From Mytilinidion resinicola (Eukaryota > Ascomycota > Dothideomycetes > Mytilinidiales > Mytilinidiaceae): 64,000 nt of DNA. The stretch lies in contig NW_022985444.1 in assembly GCF_010093595.1 (NCBI RefSeq), forward strand, positions 440,676 to 504,675, written 5' to 3'. Positions 42,088 to 53,036 of the stretch are shown here, piece by piece. Each line of letters begins with the position of its first letter. Position 1 is the first letter of the stretch. Made by a program: the position numbers and the translations under genes. Under the pieces are notes generated by a model. It was not told the origin of the DNA, searched no databases, and saw only the letters and a program-made list of their open reading frames with translations.

Positions 42088-42927
42088 AATGGGCAATCTC
42101 GTCTTTCGACTTTTGTCACACTCTCTCGCTCAGATACATTATTTCGGGTTGCTTTTCCTTCAACGGGATTCTATATTGGTATTTGGGGTTTATTCTCACG
42201 ACGTCTTCGTACCAAGCCAGATAAATTCAGCGAAGCTGCACCTCGAGGGACAGATTTGTGTGTGACAATGTATATTGTGAGTAGCCTTAACTAACGATGG
42301 ACTTTGACAAGATCTCGTCGTGGTGGACAGTCCCGAAGTTTATAGGAGCGAGAAGCTAGACTTGAAACAGGCTTAGACTGAGCACGGTATTCTATCCATT
42401 ACGCAGCAAGCAATATATGGTATTGTTCACAATTTTGGATGATATGGGCGGCTAGCAACATGGCTGCCAGGAAGGTGTTCGCAAGAATGCCAAATGTCTC
42501 CACAGAGCCGCCAATGAGGCCCTTATGCCGGGTGTTGACAGCCAATACCCCCACACCATTGGCCACGTAAACATCTACCGCTGAACGAGTATTTCTAGGC
42601 AAAATGCCGGTCTTTGCTGTATGACAGCATATATTGACGTTAGGGCATAGGAAACACTTATCTAATTCTTTCGATATCGAAATTAGGCAGCCAGATGTGC
42701 TGCAGTGCCACATTAGAGTGATTGGTGGGCACTTTCAGCCTTTCAAGGTTGCAGCTTGGTAGCCGCCCAGCTGTCTTCGCGCACAACTTTCTTCGCCGCC
42801 ATGTCATCTCCGCTTCTTGCTTTCCTCCCTCCTTCCACATCAAAAAAGACGCCACTCATGCAATTGTAGGGGTGGTCTCCCAAGTTGAATTTCTCATCGT
42901 CGTTGTTTATGCCGTCCGTTAGCCACC
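42088..42927. other. Intergenic between the two BTB genes
   Basis: Holds the 3' flank of copy 1 and the duplicated upstream block of copy 2 (42461-42750). No additional gene is supported. Confidence 0.55.
42461..42750. repeat. Upstream block of tandem BTB duplication, copy 2
   Basis: Diverged copy of 40588-40985. The shared elements are TGGCTGCCAG, CAATGAGGCCCTTATGCCGGG (copy 1: CAACGAGGCCCTCATGCCGGG), TTCGATATCGAA and ATGTGCTGCAGT. Confidence 0.6.
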
Positions 42928-43965
42928 ATGGATAAAGCACAGAAAAAGTTACAAGATCAGCTTGTTACGTCCTTAGATACGTGAGTCCCCTGCCCGTAGT
43001 CCCAACAGAATGAGATCTTCGTATTGAGGCATTCTGCACCTAGTCTCTTCAAATCTGGGGACTATTCCGATTTCAAGATCATTTGTGGGTCTGAGACACA
43101 TCGCGTCCACAAAGCTATCGTCTTCCCGCAATGCGAATATTTCGCTGCATCTTGCAGATTTGGCGGCAAGGTAAGGGCATGCTCGAAATCTGGTTCCCCT
43201 TACTAACGGCTCTCCGACTCACAGGAAGCTGAGAGTGGCGAGATCACTCTGCAAGATGAGCAACCTGAGCATGTCAGGGCTATGGTTTACTACTTTTACC
43301 ATCTAATATACGTCGTTCCTGGTCCGGCTCCTAGTGCATCGAGTATCAACACGAGAGGCTTCTTTGAGGCATTTCCATCGCCTTTTCAAAATGACATAGC
43401 TCCAGCCCAATTTCAGGGGGATGAAGCTCCACAGCGTTCCTACGACGATGAACCGCTAGAGCCCACTCCTCCACCGCCTCTTCTAGCGGAAGAGTTTGGT
43501 GATTGGGGGGCTTGGACGACGACCAAGCAAAAAAAGGAAAACGGAGGGAAGATCTCGAAACGCCCAAGCGAAGCCAACCTAGGCCTAGTCTTCCACGCCC
43601 ACATGTATGCCCTGGCGGACAAATACAACATCGAGGGTCTGAAGCTCATTGCAAAGGTACGATTCACTGGAGACGTGCAAGAGGGTTGGTCGCATGAAGA
43701 GTTTCCCGACGCAATACGTATTGTCTACGACACAACACCGGAGATGGACCTCGGTCTTCGAGACGCCATAGTGGATGTTCTGCTGAAGAACTCGTCGCTT
43801 CTAGATAAGAAGGAGATAGAGGCAGTCGTGAAAAAAATCGCTGAACTCTCGTATGAGCTCTTGAAGAGATATCACCAGGATTACTCTTGTCATCTTGTAG
43901 AAAAAATTACAGATCCAGAGCCACAAGAGCCACGAGAGCCTGGTAGATGGCCTGAAGTATGGTGA
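42928..43965 (+). CDS. BTB/POZ domain protein, copy 2
   Basis: Three exons (42928-42980, 43044-43170, 43225-43965) give 306 aa. The BTB core is LFKSGDYSDFKIICGSETH, VHKAIVFPQCEYFAAS, then EAESGEITLQDEQPEHV and MVYYFYHLIYV. The middle is Pro-rich (PTPPPPLL). The C-terminal block LVFHAHMYALADKYNIEGLK, then EEFPDAIRIVYD, closely matches copy 1. The first and second exons have exactly the same lengths (53 and 127 nt) as in copy 1, which shows a tandem gene duplication. The C-terminal tail here is longer and acidic (DPEPQEPREPG). Likely a protein-interaction adaptor; no ligand can be inferred. Confidence 0.88.
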
Positions 43966-44273
43966 TGAAGTAGTATGCTGTCTCAAGAGACGTACTAGAG
44001 GTAGGATAGATGTACGGAGCACTTCCAAAGAATATGAGATGATAAAGGGAGCGGCACGCACGGTTTATGTATGGATTGGGAAAGCAACAGAATGGTAGAC
44101 TGCACTCTCTGGCAAGGTTTGATACGGATGCGAACAAATAGTACTACGGGCGCTGGTTTGTTACGACTGTGTACTCAGCATAGCCATTATCTAGAGCCCG
44201 ACTACGAGTCCCTATTGTTACTTGGACAATATGAATCCCTTCGCGGTCCTCTCATTCCCAACCCTTGAAACCC
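43966..44273. other. Intergenic between convergent BTB copy 2 and HD-domain genes
   Basis: 3' flanks of two convergent genes. Nothing else seen. Confidence 0.5.
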
Positions 44274-44933
44274 TCAAAATGCCAACTCTGTCTCTTTCTC
44301 CCAAGCCTCCTTGATCATCCTCAGGATCTCTGTCCGCTCCTTTGCCATCTTCGTGCCTGTCTCCGTCTTCATCATATACTCAATCTTCAGCAGTTTCTCG
44401 TCATAGTGGTCGATCGAGTTCTGCATCGAACCCGTCCCCTTGGCTCCATGGTATGTGAAGCATCGACCAACTCCCACAGCCCCAATCGCATCCAATCGAT
44501 CCGCATCTTGGACGATCCGTAGTTCCGGATGCTTCTCGAGCATCGCTTTTGTGATCTCTGGATTCTTCACCTCCTTAGAGTACGAGACCCAGGTGCCGAT
44601 CTCCTGCACCTTCATCGCAAGTTCGGCGTCGGCGCCTAGTTTGACGAGGGCGTCGGAGATCTCGTTCGGGTTGGGTATGCCGGTGACATACTTATAGTCG
44701 CCAACGTCGTGTATTAGGCAGCCGAGAAAGATAGCGGTAGTGTCGAGGGTAGCAGTAAAGGAAGGATTTGTCTCCTTCTCACCGAGGAAAATGCGCAGGC
44801 CGTTCGAGGTCACGCGTTGGATGTGCGACCAATCGTGAGATGAGTCGTACGCGGACATGTAGATTTCCACGAACTCTCGAACTTTCGCGAAGAGAGCCTT
44901 CTTCTCGGTGGGAATTGGAAGTGCGTTCTCCAT
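44274..44933 (-). CDS. HD-domain metal-dependent phosphohydrolase (YedJ-like)
   Basis: An intronless ORF of 219 aa. The HD superfamily metal ligands are all present: His in SHDWSHIQRV, the His-Asp pair in CLIHDVGDYKYV, and a distal Asp in IVQDADRLDAIGAVGVGR. The sequence order (TATLDTTAIFLGCLIHD, then ELRIVQDADRLDAIG, then RCFTYHGAKGTG and HYDEKLLKI) is that of the bacterial YedJ/fungal HD-domain protein group. Family knowledge: HD proteins hydrolyse phosphomonoesters or diesters of nucleotides with divalent metals, and this subgroup lacks a well-defined substrate. There is no targeting signal, so it is probably cytosolic. The gene converges with BTB copy 2 and its upstream region is about 0.9 kb. 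Confidence 0.9.
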   Translation of the reverse strand: MENALPIPTEKKALFAKVREFVEIYMSAYDSSHDWSHIQRVTSNGLRIFLGEKETNPSFTATLDTTAIFLGCLIHDVGDYKYVTGIPNPNEISDALVKLGADAELAMKVQEIGTWVSYSKEVKNPEITKAMLEKHPELRIVQDADRLDAIGAVGVGRCFTYHGAKGTGSMQNSIDHYDEKLLKIEYMMKTETGTKMAKERTEILRMIKEAWEKETELAF

Positions 44934-45796
44934 TTTGGCGTAAAATGTGATTTAAGCGAACGTGGTGGTTTTTGTGCTGATACGGGGTGGTGTTCCTTCG
45001 ACAATGAGAGAATGAAGGCGAGGGAGTAGAAATTGAAGGAGGGATTTTATATGTGCTGAATCTGAGTCGCACTCGCAAACGAACGAAGAAGTGAATGTCG
45101 AGCGCGTAACGTGGCTTCACGGCGTTATACCAGTGAATATAAAAGCAGATAGCCAGGCAGCCAGGCAATGCTTGGCGCAAGCGGTGAGGTTTTGAAGCTC
45201 GGGATTTTGCTGCGCCTTACCCAATACAGTGGGAGAAAGGAGTCATAGCTTGGAATGCGTGCTACAGTGCTTTGTAATTGTCAGGCGGAGATGGCCGAAG
45301 GAAAGCGTTCTCTGTCTCCACACGCGCCTTTCTCGTAGATCGCGATTGCGCGACGTCACATGGCCTTCCATGGAGATCAAGGAGTTAATGAAGCCATTAT
45401 AGAACTCTGTGGTGGTTGTATATCGAAGTAAGATTCTTGGGATATAACTGCAGTCCGGATTGAGTGTGCTTTGGATTGATGATTTGAAGCTGGACTGTGT
45501 GAAATCCCAAGGCTCATCAGCAGTGAATTGAGACGAGAACCTCACATTTCTTTACTCATGGAAACGTATGATTCCCACGTGAAGAAGGCCTTGCTGGAGG
45601 TTTCAGAAAGAATGAACAATCTCGAGAAGGCAGTCGACATGGACATCGAAGACGGTCGTTGTCAAAGGGGCACTCTCCGCAACCTCGGCACGAGAACGTG
45701 ACGTGCTTGTATCCCCAGATTCCTGCCAGCCACCTCCGCCCTCGTCTCTGACAACACCGCTCCCATCCCATCGCGCATCCCCGAGGGCTTGATGTG
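44934..45796. other. Divergent intergenic region between HD-domain gene and PEX16
   Basis: Over 860 bp separate the two divergent start codons. Promoters of both are expected here. No further gene, repeat or RNA is recognised. Confidence 0.5.
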
Positions 45797-47125
45797 ATGG
45801 CCATGTACAAACAGGCGAAGCTGGCCACCCAGCGCCTGCCCGACGCCTTATCGCAGCCGCCGGGATGGCTGGGCATGTACGGCGACTTCATCACCAAGAA
45901 CGCCAGTGCCGTGTCGCAAATCGAGTCTGCGCTGCGCTCGCTGACCTACATCATTCCCGGTATGCGATATTATACGCGCCCTCCACCATTTGCCATGTGC
46001 TAAGTGTATCGCAGGACGCTTCAGAGAATCAGAAATCGCATCTGAGTCGCGTACGCCCCCTCCAGCCCTCAACACTATCCGCGCAACAATACTAACGTCC
46101 CTTCCCAGTGCACAGCGGCGTCCAACTCCTCTCCCTCTACCATGATTCCCTCCTCGCCAAAGCCATCGCGCGCCTGCCCGGCACCCCGAAGCAGCACCCC
46201 TCCCCGCACAACCGCTACACCAAGTTCTGGATCTCCACCTCGCCGACCTACAAGCGCATCGCGCTGCTGCTCCAGATGATCCAGTACACCGAATTGCTCT
46301 GGGAAATGGCCGCCAAGCGCCGCGGCGAGAAAGTCCGGTGGCGCGTCGTCGTCGTGCTCGAAGCCGTGAAGGCTCTATGCCGCCTGCTCCTGCTGCGCCT
46401 GACGAACTCGCGCCCGCTGCTCAGCCCGCCGCTGCCGCAGCGCGAAGTCGACCCCTCGTCGCTGGAGGAGAGCGCCGCGTCGCCGGACGGGATGGACACG
46501 CCGCCGAACGAGAGCGAGGTCGAGGCCGAGAATTGGGCGATGCCGCGGACGGGGCTGAGTCTGCCCAGCTTGCCGGATTCGGGGGATATTTCGAGTTATC
46601 TGCTCTCGAAGGTGCTGACGGCGGATGACATCAAGCCGCCGAAGGCGCTGCTGCATCGTGTGAGCGGGAAAGGGGAGTTGGCGGAGTGCCTCTATATTAT
46701 TCGCCCGGTTGTCTATGCGCTGGCGATGCAGCAGTGGAGAGGCGACCGAAAGACGTGGAAGCCGTGGTTGCTGGGCTTGAGCATCGAGTACGGCGCGCGC
46801 CAGCTCGCGAAGAAGGACTTCCAGGAGCGGCTAGCCGGCGGGCTGAGGGGCCTGACTGGTCTTGAAAGGGAAGAGTTGAAGAAGAGGGGGTGGGCGCTTG
46901 GGTGGTGGATGATGAGGGGTGCCTTTTATGAGAACATCACGAAGTGCGTATTTATTCAACCTCTGGAGTTTGCTTGCGGAAGCATTGCTAACAAGCATCA
47001 GGGCCTGGATCCACTCCATCACTGGCAAACTACGCGGCAAACCCCTCCTCGATATCGTGGGGACCGTCATTGAAGACTACGAGTTCCTGTGGGACCAGTA
47101 TTACTTCCCGACTGCTACGTTATAG
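45797..47125 (+). CDS. PEX16: Peroxin-16 (peroxisome membrane biogenesis)
   Basis: Four exons (45797-45959, 46015-46050, 46109-46943, 47002-47125) give 385 aa. Pex16 hallmarks are present: GWLGMYGDFITKNASAVSQI, ESALRSLTYIIPG, GRFRESEIASES and SGVQLLSLYHDSLL. Further on come NRYTKFW, LLQMIQYTELLWEM and a C-terminal LYIIRPVVYALAMQQWRGD, then WKPWLLGLSIEYGARQ and RGWALGWWMMRGAFYENIT. Role: membrane protein that helps insert peroxisomal membrane proteins and shapes early peroxisomes; in filamentous fungi it also affects Woronin bodies. Exon 2 is only 36 nt. GC-rich third positions in exon 3 stand out against the flanks. The start is the first ATG that keeps frame (MAMYKQAK); the next Met is two codons on. 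Confidence 0.94.
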
Positions 47126-48034
47126 CCTGTTTTCTTAGTCATATACAGTGTTTGGGTCTCGGAACTGATTTTGGCCTTTGAAGCCGGCGTTTTGTATGAG
47201 TAAGAGTATGGGAAACGGGTCGAACGTACTGGATCTAGGGCCAGGCTAGTGTGGCAAGGTGCATACAAAGGTTGGGATAGGTAGGTGCATAGGGGTAATA
47301 TAGTATTCTGCACGCGTCAGCTCTATCTTCTTATCCGAACAGAAGCATCTGTTAAAGCCTAGTATCTCTGCATATACCTCTGAGCAATTTGTCTCCTCCC
47401 ACTTCCCCGTTAAGTTGGCGCCGTATCCCCTGTTCGTAAGCAAAATTACGCCCGGCTCAACTTCAACTCACCCTCTACTTAGGTCGCACCGCCACAACTC
47501 GGGATGCTCACTTTCAACTCACCTTTCTATTCAAACTCCGTTAGCTGGTCTAATAGCACTGCAAGCAGCGCCATCCGTCATTAGTCAATTCTACGCGAAA
47601 GATAGTTCTAAAGCAAAACGACCCTGCCAGGAGATAGGACCGAATCTTTACAGACGGCTTCCGAGCTCGTGAACCCAGGAGTTGTTGAGGATGTGACTAT
47701 ACGGCCTGGCGCTTGCATTTTGTGCCTCACGTTGCTGTAATTCTTAGCCCTTCATGAGTCTTGCACTTCTGCACTTCTGCGCTTCTGCTGCATATGCCAA
47801 AGCCACTACAAAAATGCAAGGCTGGTCACATTTGCCTGACAGGCTGATTGTCTTTCTTTGCTTATTTTTAGAGATGTCGTGTGAGACGATACCCCGCATT
47901 CTGACCCCCATCCTGAGCTGACCGAGTACGCAATTTGCACTTCAAACAACAATGAGCTTACGCTGAAATTCGCCTTGTACACCCATTTACTCTCTATAAT
48001 ACTGTCATGTTGATGAGTCCCATGGTTACTTATC
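47126..48034. other. Intergenic between PEX16 and the TIR-like gene
   Basis: About 900 bp with only short motif-less ORFs. Should contain the PEX16 3' end and the promoter of the gene at 48035. Confidence 0.5.
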
Positions 48035-50998
48035 ATGGAATCAGGGCGCAGCAACGTTGTTTCTTACTCCTTCGTGAACACTGCCGCCCCTACCGCAGCC
48101 AGCTCCAACCATGTGGAACACGCGACGGGGACAACTTCTTTGGAGGCAGAACCCAAAATCGCAAGCGAGCAGATACTATGGGGGCTTTCTGGAGTTGCTG
48201 CCGCAACAGGTGGCCATGTTGACGAAGTGGAGCGGATCAAGTCCAGTCTACCGATCAACTTCCATGACAATACTTCCATGACTTTGCGCGAGTGGTGCCA
48301 TGATCTCGAGAAAGTCCATCTCGATGTCAATATACGGCAGCCTATCAATCTGGCCATTGCCCTCGCGTTCTTAATTCAATCCGGACGAGAGAACATTAGC
48401 GTCACTCCGATTGACCTCGATTTTGTGTGGACTTTGATTTACGGCGCTCTAATTTCTGATTCGATTCAATTTAAGGCGAATCGTAGCGCACTAGGCTATC
48501 ATTCCGTGCCTCTTTGGAGTCATGGGAAGGACGGGAATATCGATGAACTCTTCCGCCTCCACGTTTGGATTCCGGATGACCACGAAAAACGAACCCCAAT
48601 ATCTAACATTCATACGCATCAGGCTTTTGGTCAAGGCTGGATCTTAACAGGTCTAGGTACAGACTATGTTCATGAAATCGAGTCAGCTGATATGAGCACT
48701 GCTACTCATACCGAGTTCAACATAGCTTGGAATAAGGACAAATCGGAAGCCAACGACAAAATTACTCAACAGTCCGCGCCCTCCACTATGACGAATACGG
48801 GAAGCTTAGTTCGTGCAGTTGCAGGCTCGAGGCGACCGCATTCCCGAGGGATGAGTTACACCGTTCCGGCCGGAAAATATCATAGCTTGGACGTCGGTCC
48901 TGACGAGTTGCACGCCACCCTCTTCTTCTTCGACTCCCGCCGTGGCTTTCAAGTGGATGCCCCAGCATTAGGTCCAATTCATGGGTCGAGCCTCATTTTG
49001 CCTCGTACTGCTCCAGGCGTGATGGCGGCTCAACTTGCAAAGACTGTGGACTGCTTACGTCAGTGGGAAGTACTCTCTGCACTGGGGAAGCTGCACGTCC
49101 GCAACGCTGAGTGGGAAGAAGGTTTACGCGCACTCCGAAAGGCTGAGCGCCTTTGCATCATTCTTGATGGAGAATCACATTCTCCCCTCAAACATGCTCC
49201 ACGCTATAAATGGGCCGTTCAAGGAGAAATTGGACACGCGTATCGAATGCTTGGACGAAACAGTGACGCGATTGAACTTTTAGACACTGCCATCAAACAA
49301 ATGCCACCAAACCTTCAGCGTATCGAGCTCATGGGAGAATTGTCAGTGGTATACCGACACTTGAATAGGTTGGAAGCTTCGAAGCACTGCAGTGCAGACG
49401 CATACAAGACTGCCAAACAACTTCTTTCGGCAGAAGCGACTCAAGATCCTGGAGCAAAGTTGAAATTGGAGAAAGAGATGTGCCGCGCGATTGGCGATTG
49501 GGGAATGGTCAATTATCAGCTTTACCTAGACACCAGAGACTCGGACTTGTTGGATCTTGCAATGAATCAGATGACAGAAAGAATCGACATTGCTCGACGC
49601 GTGAAAGCGGCTCCCGAATTGGAGTCGCTCAACGGGGAAGAGCAAGAGGAGCTAAGGGAATACTGTTCACAGCGAGAAGCGATCGCCCTTGCCCGCTTAT
49701 CGCTATGTTTCGCGGAGAAGGGAGAGCTTGATAAAGCCGTCACCGCAGCGCGTCAAGCTCTTGACATTCAACGTAATACTCAGAGCGATCCCACCAAGAT
49801 TGCTTTCTCAAGATACTTTTACGGTCGGGCCTTACTTCGTTCCGGTCGAAAAGAAGAAGCAAAGATTGAATTCAATCCGCCCAATACATGTACGCCCACA
49901 ATCGCCCTTTGCAAAGAGTCTTCCGACGAACATCGTAGTTACATACGCGAAATGATTGCGGCAGGCGCCGACATGGAACTCAGAGATGAGCAAGGTTACT
50001 CTGCGTTAGAATGTGCAGTATATTGTGGCGATATTGCCACACAACTTGTAATCGAGGAAGGCCTGCGGAAGAAGTTCCTCGAAGAAACAGACCATGCCCA
50101 AAGTGATGCTACAAGTAACAAAAGCACGAGTCTGCTCCTCACACCTGAAGAAAGACTAGATCGTCTACGCTACGAGGCGCATGTTCGGAAAGGGTATAGG
50201 CAGCTCGTCCAAGATACATTGCGACCAGTCTTACTACAAGCACAGGGCAGCTCTGGCCTGGATCAGCTTCGAACCGAATATGCGAACGCGCTCAAGGATG
50301 TGAACAAGGAAAAGCTTCTATTCGACAGCTTTAAAGTCGTGTACTATTCAGACTTCATCAGGGCCAGGAGGATTCCTAAATATGGCGATGGCTTCACAAA
50401 AGAAATCATCTCCAACGCCGGTGGCGTTAGTGTGGGCGAGTTCATCATATTCTTCTCATACAGATGGATTGGCAGTCTTCTAGGGCAACCTGGCGCTTCA
50501 CCGGACGACGATAATAATACTCAATATCAGCGTATGGTCCGCGCGCTGAATGAGTTCCTTCAGGCTCGTCCTCACATTGACCAAAAGAAGCTATGCGTTT
50601 GGATAGTAAGTCCTGGGGCAAATTTCGCAATGTTACCTCCTGCTTACTATTTGTAGGACTATGCTTGCGTTGATCAAAGTATCGGCGATTTGCAGGCGGC
50701 TGGTATTGTTTCACTGCCCCTGAAACTCGCACAGTGCAGTGCTATGATCAGCCTTACTGACGACCACTACTATGAGCGGTCATGGTGCTGTATCGAGGTA
50801 ATGATGATGCAGACGCTACGGAGATCATACAAGTTTCACATGTGGTTCGAGGATGCACACGATGAAGTCAGCGGAACACGAGTCTTTCGGGAAGCTCCAG
50901 TAGATCTGGAGATCAACATGGCCGAGAAGAAAGTTACCTTTGAACATGATCGGCCAACATTGCTGTTTCTAGAACGTCAAACCAAACTGCTGGAGTAA
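48035..50998 (+). CDS. Cupin-like / TPR / ankyrin / TIR-like multidomain protein
   Basis: Two exons (48035-50605, 50657-50998) give 970 aa. Residues about 165-315 look cupin-like: NIHTHQAFGQGWILTGLG with possible metal His residues, then YTVPAGKYHSLDVGPDELHA. Residues 340-610 are TPR-like helices (ALGKLHVRNAEWEEGLRALR, EIGHAYRMLGRNSDAIELLD, ALARLSLCFAEKGELDKAV). About 633-676 resembles one or two ankyrin repeats (MIAAGADMELRDEQGYSALE). The C-terminus from about 800 is TIR-like: FIIFFSYRW, then a conserved VWIDYACVDQ, LAQCSAMISLTDD and YYERSWCCIEV. The last matches the S-x-W-C-x-x-E catalytic-Glu motif of TIR NADases. Family knowledge: TIR domains signal or cleave NAD+ in immunity. This domain order is not one I know. 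Role in recognition or cell death is inference. It converges with the PhyH gene 58 bp away. Confidence 0.75.
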
Positions 50999-51056
50999 TT
51001 TGAAGGCATCCGCTCATTCATAGCGATGCAAATAACTACATTGGATTGTGGAGACC

Positions 51057-52109
51057 TCATTTTCTACCTGCTTCGTTATTGAAAGAAATGCATTCATCAT
51101 TCATTGACGATGTCCAATAATCCTTGCGCGTAACATTTCCAGATCCGTGTTTTGGCACATATGGTGCATCTGGATCGGATGGAGTTTGAGTCAGATTGAT
51201 GTTCTGATTGAAGTCAAGATAGTTGAAATCGCTCTCCACGAAATCTGCTGTGCCTAAGCAATCGATGTGCTCCCACGTCTCCAAGCACTTCCGGGCTTCT
51301 GATGGAAGCCTCAGCCGCATGTGCGACCCAAACCATCGGGGACTGTACATGAATCCTAGGATAATCCGTGGCACATCGGTAGAGTTTTCCCTTCCTGCGT
51401 GCCAACACCGGAGATCGCGAATGCACAGTGAGCCCTTTGAAATTGCAGGTTGGATGGGGGGACATATCGCAGCTCGGGCAGTAAAAGTTTCTTGCTTAAT
51501 CCATCCTGTGTCTAGCGAACTGTGATTCTCCTTATTGTAGCCTTCATGGGTTCCTACCCAGAATTCCGTGGCGCCGTTGCGAGAGTCCACATCCTGGAGG
51601 TAGACGCCAACCTCCAGGAATACTGGAAAGTCGAAATGAGTACAGTAGTAATCACTATGAACCGCTTGACGACCCTTCATCCTCGGTAAGGCGATGTTAG
51701 ACGTAGCAAAGGAAAGTTGGGGTCTCGGCCCAACAATATGCTCTAGTATATTGACAGCAAGACGGTTTGCCCATATTTCTTCGTGGAGATATTCTGGGAG
51801 TAGAGGAGGTGTTTGGGACATATTTCCAGAGCATCTGCCTTGATTCCAGTGAACATTTGGAGACGTGCGATGTTTGCGAAAGTCTTGGAGCATCCTTTGA
51901 TGGACATGGTCTATGACCCCATGCCCGACAGCATCCTCTAGAATAACAAATCCATTCCTGTGAAACTCTTCAACACCGCTCTGAATATTCTGGCGGCTGA
52001 GCTGTGCGATGACTCGCTCCTTTTTCGAAACGCGGATTCGATTGAGTTCTAGACTGGACCGGCCTTTGGGGATGCAGCACTGGATCGACCTCTGGACGCT
52101 TGGAAACAT
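51057..52109 (-). CDS. PhyH-type Fe(II)/2-oxoglutarate dioxygenase
   Basis: An intronless ORF of 350 aa. The phytanoyl-CoA dioxygenase fold is indicated by HRNGFVILEDAVG near the N-terminus. It also has the metal triad H-x-D in AVHSDYYCTHFDFP, a distal His in RDLRCWHAGREN, and the Arg in VPRIILGFMYSPRW that would bind 2-oxoglutarate. EVGVYLQDVDSRNGATEFWVG is the usual strand pair between them. Family knowledge: such enzymes hydroxylate lipids or small metabolites, and many fungal members belong to secondary metabolism. No biosynthetic core gene is near, so the substrate is unknown. The gene is tail-to-tail with the TIR-like gene. A 40-residue variable N-terminus precedes the domain. All catalytic residues appear intact. 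Confidence 0.85.
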   Translation of the reverse strand: MFPSVQRSIQCCIPKGRSSLELNRIRVSKKERVIAQLSRQNIQSGVEEFHRNGFVILEDAVGHGVIDHVHQRMLQDFRKHRTSPNVHWNQGRCSGNMSQTPPLLPEYLHEEIWANRLAVNILEHIVGPRPQLSFATSNIALPRMKGRQAVHSDYYCTHFDFPVFLEVGVYLQDVDSRNGATEFWVGTHEGYNKENHSSLDTGWIKQETFTARAAICPPIQPAISKGSLCIRDLRCWHAGRENSTDVPRIILGFMYSPRWFGSHMRLRLPSEARKCLETWEHIDCLGTADFVESDFNYLDFNQNINLTQTPSDPDAPYVPKHGSGNVTRKDYWTSSMNDECISFNNEAGRK

Positions 52110-53036
52110 ATCGCGGAGAATGTAGAAAGACAGCTGTGCTGTTGAATGCTGCGCAGCCGAAAACTGGCTTTGGCTTCGACCTCCGATGTCGTTCTTGATC
52201 GGCAGGCATGAACTTCATTGATGGAAAGGATGTTGTTCATGTCGACAACATCGCGAAAGGACGCTGAGACTCAGAAAGACCAAGTTGCTTTATGCATGCA
52301 TCTTGAAGGCTCCGCCCCAATCTCCTCAATCAGACGGGGGCTGAGAGCCTGGCTGCGCCTCCAACATCACGCGCAGGCAGCAATGTGTCACTGGCAAAAA
52401 TGCCGTCCAACCTCGTTCCCAGGAATTGCCTTGCAGCCATGTGGTGTTGTTGTGTTGTTATAGAATGATTAAACCCGGGCGTGGATTAAAGAACGGTCCC
52501 AACATACTAAAGTTGCGCCTGTTTCTCTCAGACGTTTCGCACAAGATGTGATGGGTTGCAGGGGGTGCAGTCGGTGCTGAGTTGTGCAGCCATATTCCAG
52601 ATTCCTCTGCGGAGCGGCCGAGTCAACCTTGGAACTGAAATAAGTAAAATCTAGCGGTACATACTTCGTAGATCGCCACGGCTGTGATCAGCTGACAAAA
52701 TCAGGCGGGTCGCAAGGTTGCCACAATGGGGCTTTTGGGTAACCCCCCCTGCCCCGCAGTAGCTGCCCACCAGGCCACCCTAGCGAAGGGCAGTTTCTAG
52801 GAGCTTTATGCAGCTGTGACCCTTGTGGTCGCCAACCTCAATACTTCGCCATCTCCATCTTCATCGATTCTCGCGCCAGGAATGAAGACAAGACGACCTT
52901 TGTCTATTTCCACCTCTAGAATATCAAAGAATCATCTTCTGCGCCGTTCTGGTTTGTCGCCAAACTTGCGTTCCTCTGGGGATGTGCCAGGCCGTTGGAC
53001 TAAACGAAGCGATCATCCTTTGGATCTCGGCTCACT
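52110..53036. other. Divergent intergenic region between PhyH and HET-like genes
   Basis: About 930 bp between two divergent start codons. Contains promoters of both. ORFs here (for example 52816-53079) have no motifs. Confidence 0.5.
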
